Part shown: piece by piece, positions 58,808 through 64,000 of the stretch
How the letters are laid out: the number at the start of each line of letters is the position of its first letter
Position numbering within the stretch: the first letter of the stretch is position 1
Assembly: GCA_947579665.1 (NCBI GenBank)
Contig: CANPUZ010000031.1
Span: 372,001 to 436,000, forward strand
Direction of reading: 5' to 3'
Length of the DNA: 64,000 nt
From: Sympetrum striolatum
Taxonomy: Eukaryota > Arthropoda > Insecta > Odonata > Libellulidae
Notes under the pieces: model-generated
Seen by the model: only the letters and a program-made list of their open reading frames with translations
The model's database searches: none
What the model was told of the DNA's origin: nothing
Made by a program: the position numbers and the translations under genes

Positions 58808-60425
58808 TGTCACACCTACAAGTGAACTTTTAGTGAACTTACTTAAATAAGAATTAAAATACGTTTTTTTTTACTTTTCTATGTGAAACTGGTCTTCAAG
58901 AAAAGGGAGACACATATTTCATCCTCATCATTATTATATATTTAATCATAGTTATTGAAAGTAATCTTTGTGAAACAGAAGTAATAAGATGTTGAAAATT
59001 TAAAATTTGAAATCAACTATCCAATGGATGAGGGCTACGGATGATTAGAGTACTGATACTGCTTGCAAGAATCAGTATACCATTGATCAAATTGTTGGAT
59101 TTTTTCATATATTTGTTTTTTCTTTAAACTAAGAAGCTTGAAATGATTTATCAGGGTATAGGTAAAAGTGGAATATGAGATAAAGTAAATGTTAAAGGAG
59201 GAATTCTCCAAATGATTGCCGAAACATTTCTATTTAAGCACCTTTTCTAAAATTAATGAAATTATGTGAATTATTTCAATTTGTTGCTGTACATGGTTTA
59301 GTATTATAGGCGGACAGCTAAGAGAACTCACAATACAATAATAGATACTATCCATCAATTTAGGTTTGGTGGTTCATATGCTGCACTAATTTGGGGCCAC
59401 GTCAATTCAAAAGATATTTTATTTCAATCATGATTGACTCATCAATTCAACTGTCAAGTATAATTTAATTTTTCAATCATCTATTTTACTTCAAACACTT
59501 AACCGTTGTGAATAACTCACCACATTCTCCTATACAAAGATACTCATTCCTTAGTATAATTATAAATGAATGGATAGAGCATCTGTTGACGAAACCACAT
59601 TCACAACCGCATACACAAACATAAAATTCATTTATATGTGAACTGAAGTGATTTTTCCCAAATGAAATATTGGATACAATATGAAGTAAACAGAGAACTA
59701 TTATACTGCGCATGGACTTATATAACTGTAGAGGTGACAAAAAAGTCACCCACCCAATTCATTAAATATGTTATGTAGGATTGTGATTATGTATGCTGTA
59801 TGATTCTTTCTTTCTTAGAAGAAAAAAATTTGTTCTCAAAAGAAAATAATTTCCAAAACTACACTAATCCGTCGATGCTATCTTAACATGAAAATCTAAT
59901 ATTGGCTATTAGTTTAGAGCTATAAGGTCTTGTGATAAATCATCTTCAATTCCAGATCATCAAAATTAATATGAACTTACAAAATGAAAATGAGAGAAAA
60001 GAAATAGCCACATTAACTTAAAATTCAGTAGTGCTTGATATATAGGTTTAGGAGAGAAAGGAAAAATGTAGATGCAATATAGAAGGATGAAAGCAGTTGC
60101 ATAATATACTTGACCTAAGGAATTTCCCGTGCTGCTGAAAAATTTCATTTGAAAATCATCCATTTGTCCTTCAATTTAGCAAAAGAAATGTGCACCAACC
60201 TAATTTCAAACTCTAACCTAACTCAAACACTATAAATCCCAGTAAAAAGTAGACGATTTACTTGTTTACCCAATTCTCCAACTTATATATCTTTTATCTT
60301 CAGCTCAGATTCTTCAAACATTCATATTATCTGTTCTTTCGCAATACTTAACTGCAATTCAGTTCATTTATTGAAATTATATGACACATATAGCAATGTT
60401 TCCTGGCCAAATTTTAATGGGTAGC
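58808..60425. other. AT-rich DNA, no gene recognised
   Basis: Short frames here (for example 59486-59749 and 59966-60163, minus) have no known motif and lie in low-complexity AT-rich sequence. No HMR material. Confidence 0.5.
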
Positions 60426-60429
60426 TTAA

Positions 60430-60500
60430 CCCACCGTTACTCGCGCCCTATTTTGTTACGTTGTTACTCGCGCGGGGTGTTTCTACACCCCACCGGACTT
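60430..60500. mobile_element. piggyBac-type left end (outer copy)
   Basis: TTAA (60426-60429), then CCCACCGTTACTCGCGC, a spacer, and a second GTTACTCGCGCGGGGTGTTT with CTACACCCCACCGG. The same two-part layout as at 60785. It could be the end of a larger or an older nested element. Confidence 0.65.
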
Positions 60501-60780
60501 TTTTATTTGTCACGGTTATCTTCGAAAACATTCCTGATTATTTTTATCTGTTATCATTTATAAATCTTTTTGGATATGATACCTAAATTTTACGTTGATA
60601 TTACGACTTTCAAAATTTTTATGAGCTATTCAATAATAATACTCAAAAAAATTGTACAATAAAACGAAAATTTGACTCGTATACCTTGTAGATGAAATAT
60701 CTTTGTAGTAATCAACGTACTCGTCGTAAGCAGACATTTTAAAACAATTAAAGTGAAAAATTAATCCAGATTAATGCAAT
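60501..60780. other. Interval between two piggyBac-type left ends
   Basis: AT-rich, no coding potential. It is either interior of the outer element or host DNA between two insertions. Confidence 0.4.
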
Positions 60781-61353
60781 TTAACCCGCGATTACTCGCG
60801 CTCAATTTTGTGACGTGAATGCTCGCTCGGAGTGTTTTCACACCCCACCGGTCTTTCTTTGATATCCTTTTCTTTACTACTAATTGTACTCTGAATTAAA
60901 AAGCCTTCTAGGTATATTATACAAGTTGAATAACGATATTTAAAATTTTAATTTTACAAGTAACTGAAAATATTACGCCTGAAAAATGTTATAATTAATT
61001 GTAATCTCCGACATGAAAAAGTTTTGGAAACGATATCATCGCACGAATAAATGCGTCTGTAGTTATGAAAATACTTAAAGATACTAAACAAAGGTGTTTT
61101 TTCCATCTAACACCATTTAATGCTACCTTGAAGCTAATTTACTGCTTGTTTTGGGAAGCGCGTTCATGAAGCTGAAAAGTAAAAGAAAATATTTCGAGCG
61201 GGCTTGAAAGAGTAAACAATGGAAAATCCTTTGACGTATTTATTAATATTTTTTTAAATTCTTCTCAAATTTTAACGAAGCACGCATGCGTTTATCGCAG
61301 TATTCGCAATGCAGTTTAGTTTTTATTTACTTACTCCTGGGGCATATAACACA

Positions 61354-62238
61354 TCACCCACGACCTCCTTTTATAATCTTCTCTTGAGGCTCTGATGTCG
61401 ATGGCTCTTCAAATTTTTCTGCTTTTCTTGTTAGTTCTTTTGGTAAGTTTTTTTGCCAGGCCCTCTGTATTATAAAGAGTTTTACCAACCACTTAGGGAT
61501 TTCTCTGAGGAACATCCTCCTATTTATCCTGATGTCTGGATATACGCTTCTATGTACAATAAAAACATTTATACCCAAAGTGTTTAGCAAATGGTAAAAT
61601 ATTGCAAATGGCCATCTTCAAGTATTTCTTGCCACGTTGTAAGTCCCATACATTTCATCTACACTATCGACGCCGCCTTTTAGCGAATTTTATTCGAAGT
61701 CGAATTATTTAGTCGAAATATTACCTCAGGCTTGTGTTTCTTGCCCGTGGACGCATCAATGCTGTTTTCTTTGTGCTTACTTGAAATGATCAACACATAC
61801 CTTTTCTTTTATGGGACATATGATACCAGGGTCATGTTTTTCCTGAAGAGAAACAAGCTGCTTTTTTACCTCTACAATTTGTGGAGGGAGTTCCTTTTTA
61901 TTCTTACGGATGGTCCCGACTAGCGTCAACTTTTCCTGGAGTAAATCCTCTATAACTGGCTTGCTTAGAAACCAATTGTCGGCAGTCGCATTCCTCCCTG
62001 TCCCCACGATCGGACCGACAATCCGTTTTACGACGTCCTTGGGACTATTGCTGTGTTTATAAGGACCATCTGGTTGAACCCCAACATAAACTTCTAAGTT
62101 TTTGGTATAATACACTCCAGCATCCACTAGAGCGAAAATCTTTGTCCCATACTTGGCCGGTTTGTTGGGTAGATACTGACGGAAAGAACATCTGCCTCGA
62201 AAAGGAAACAATTTTTCATCTACAGTGACGAAAGAATG
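61354..62238 (-). pseudogene. piggyBac transposase relic (DDE_Tnp_1_7 type)
   Basis: A minus-strand frame reads TVDEKLFPFRGRCSFR (first catalytic aspartate in VDE, codon 62218-62220), KPAKYGTKIFALVDAGVYY, ATADNWFLSKP (second aspartate) and GTIRKNKKELPP. It stops at 61777. A short stretch then reads in another frame, and the original frame resumes with GGVDSVDEMYGTYN (third acidic pair, near 61660-61680). After an in-frame TGA at 61618-61620 it continues with RWPFAIFYHLLNTLGINVFIVHR to the C terminus at 61354. Two frameshifts and at least one stop make it non-functional. The N-terminal third is not recognisable upstream of 62238, where TAA closes the frame. Confidence 0.85.
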
Positions 62239-63241
62239 TTATAATTGAGATATAAAAAATTCTCACATACTAATTAGTTACCAGGAGCTTGGAGGAGGAG
62301 ATGGATAGACTTACGAAGAAACACTTTCCCAACGGTATAGAAGAGCACAGGAGAATAGAAAAGTCATTCCATCCTTTGCGTTGCATTTCTTCACTGAGTA
62401 AACTTATCGCACAAACTCGAACACTAACTTGCTAATGTCGAATCTATGAGGCACCACAAAATAGAATGAGAGACGAAATATTTCCACCCCGGTCTTCGGG
62501 AGCCGAGTTTCGGCACCCCAAGAAGGACTGTCCCTGTTTCTTCTTCGACGAGGTCAATCGACAATTATTTTAGCCATGCGACCGAAGAAGCAAATCCTTA
62601 TTGTCATGTCTCATGAAAGTAAGACCTACGTGCTCTCAGAACAAACAGTAGGGGGCAATAAACAAGGCCGCGCTCCCTCAGAGAAAAAAGGGGCTTGGTC
62701 TTCCTTTCCGCTGAGGGCGACGCTCCATTGCCACAGGGGACAACGGTGTCCGCTCCGTAATATTTCATTTACATATTCATAATAACAAATACAATAAATG
62801 AATTACTTATCTTTTAATTTCTAATTAATATTATCTCAAATTCTGTAACTGGCCTGAGAACTGAAACCTCGCCTTGGAAAGCTTCGCGGAGCTAAATAGT
62901 GAGAGGGATTATTAGAGATTGCAAGTGAGATAAAATTACATCAACGTATTTACCAATAACATTCATGAGTTATAACATTTACTTAGTGATCATTGATCAT
63001 GGAACAAACGAATAAAAACATAAAACTTCAAATAATAACCCGTAAAAGAATTAATAAAACATGAACTTCGGAAAATTAACCAAAAATAGGAGTACTATCA
63101 AATGAAAAGCGTCATATCTCTGCAAGAAATGGCAAGAAAATCACGATTTTTGCAGAAAATGTCGGGAACATAAAAAAATGAAGCTACTGAGAAGAAGGGG
63201 TCAATAAACCTAAGCGTTTAAAAATAGAGGCTGATTGAAAA
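62239..63241. other. Right interior of the piggyBac element, unassigned
   Basis: Should hold the 5' part of the transposase gene but no frame shows it. A GC-richer patch at 62480-62770 (open frame 62576-62782, plus) looks unlike the surroundings and may be a separate insertion. Confidence 0.45.
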
Positions 63242-63281
63242 CGGCTGGGGTGTAGAAACACCCCGCGCGAGTAACGGCGGG
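63242..63281 (-). repeat. piggyBac right terminal inverted repeat
   Basis: Reads, inward from TTAA, CCCGCCGTTACTCGCGCGGG then GTGTTTCTACACCCCAGCCG. The inner part is itself a hairpin (GGGGTGTttcTACACCCC). Closest match in the window is 20464-20503. Confidence 0.85.
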
Positions 63282-63285
63282 TTAA

Positions 63286-64000
63286 GGGATAAAAAAAAGT
63301 TTATCATAGTTATTTTAAGTTCACCTCAGAAAATTCTATGCAAAAAAACTAAGAATATCGCAGTAGCAACAAAAATGGGAAATTTTGAATGAAATTCTTC
63401 ATGAAAGGGGGTGTATTATGTAATATTCAAGGAGACCTAAATAAAAATGTTATATTACATTTAAGTAAGAAATTTGCTGCTGCCATTGAAATTATGAAAT
63501 TCTCTCAGGAATCATAAAATGACATTTTGTAATGAATAGTAAAGTTTTCTTAAGCAATAATCCTTTAGAACTACCATAAATATAGGTTACGTAGGAAATT
63601 GAGTTAGTAAGATAAACTTTACCATGCTCTTTCCCATATTCTATACTGACATATAGCATGATATAGATACCATAGAATATTTAGGTATTTGGAAATATAT
63701 TTTCAATAATACCAGAATTATTGAAAGATTACCTTTGTAATTTGAGATTTGAATTCAAATGAAAATAATAGAATTTATTTATCATTATGTTTTCTTCCAA
63801 GGCATTCTTCATTTTAACATTAGGCACATAAAGCTGAATCTGATTTTGATCATGGAATGTTCTATTAGTAAAATTAGGTTTATCATCATAACACTATTCA
63901 GCAACATCCCAAAGTGACTTAAATGATTTTATAGATAGCTTTGGGTGTGTTTTGAAACTAGTTCACAATTATAATCAATATAGAATTCATCCCATCACAT
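63286..64000. other. AT-rich flank, no gene recognised
   Basis: No long frames, repeats or palindromes stand out up to the end of the window. Confidence 0.5.

Larger units (their letters stand above)
60785..63281 (-). mobile_element. Degenerate piggyBac element, about 2.5 kb, TTAA-flanked
   Basis: Left end: TTAA at 60781-60784 followed by CCCGCGATTACTCGCGC. Right end: GCGCGAGTAACGGCGGG then TTAA at 63282-63285. The ends are imperfect inverted repeats beginning CCC, and TTAA is the target of this superfamily. The transposase relic lies inside on the minus strand. Left and right ends differ in subterminal layout: a spacer splits the motif on the left but not on the right, as is usual for asymmetric piggyBac ends. 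Confidence 0.8.

Noticed and set aside
62576..62782. 68-codon frame in a GC-richer patch
   Set aside because: No recognisable motif, and composition is explained by the patch itself. It lies where the piggyBac 5' region would be, on the opposite strand.

Overview
This looks like a piece of a large, AT-rich arthropod (most likely insect) nuclear genome. Evidence: a GT-AG intron in a transposase relic, piggyBac, hAT, Mutator-like and non-LTR retrotransposon remains, fold-back elements, microsatellites, and no bacterial gene layout. I see no intact host gene. Almost every open frame in the repeat blocks is an accidental reading of a non-coding repeat.

Layout. (1) 1-15604: block of a non-coding repeat about 1.08 kb long, in both orientations. 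Each unit is built from six diverged modules of roughly 150-180 bp, and each module carries one GTTCGA hairpin that resembles a pol III B box or tRNA T-arm. I call it the hexamodular repeat (HMR). Units end in a constant tail with the hairpin CTTGCAgtaTGCAAG and are separated by TA/CTAT microsatellites and a short linker containing ATCCGGAGAAGC. A 1.6-kb foreign element interrupts one unit at 5169-6750. (2) 15605-17819: decayed Mutator-like transposase plus YqaJ-type nuclease relic with one visible 84-bp intron, followed by a poly(A) signal. (3) 17820-26699: AT-rich sequence with non-LTR relics (18610-19350, 25219-25656), two hAT relics (20751-21290 minus, 25681-25856 plus), three fold-back elements (19556-19712, 19974-20295, 21891-22225) and one isolated piggyBac-type end (20464). 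(4) 26700-58320: second HMR block. It is split at 28895-31560 by a 2.67-kb terminal-inverted-repeat element that carries a 52-bp minisatellite with a three-unit higher-order period and a two-exon gene-like segment. (5) 58321-64000: single-copy-looking AT-rich DNA with a degenerate piggyBac element of about 2.5 kb bounded by TTAA.

How the parts relate. The window is a nest of mobile DNA. The HMR array is the dominant and least familiar component: more than thirty near-full-length units plus fragments, two main subfamilies (A and B), two head types (H1, H2), mosaic units and head/tail junctions in every orientation. The conserved hairpins, the uniform tail and the TA-rich linkers suggest a mobile or structured non-coding element rather than a simple satellite. 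Its identity and mode of spread are inference. All family assignments come from motifs read by eye; no database search was run.
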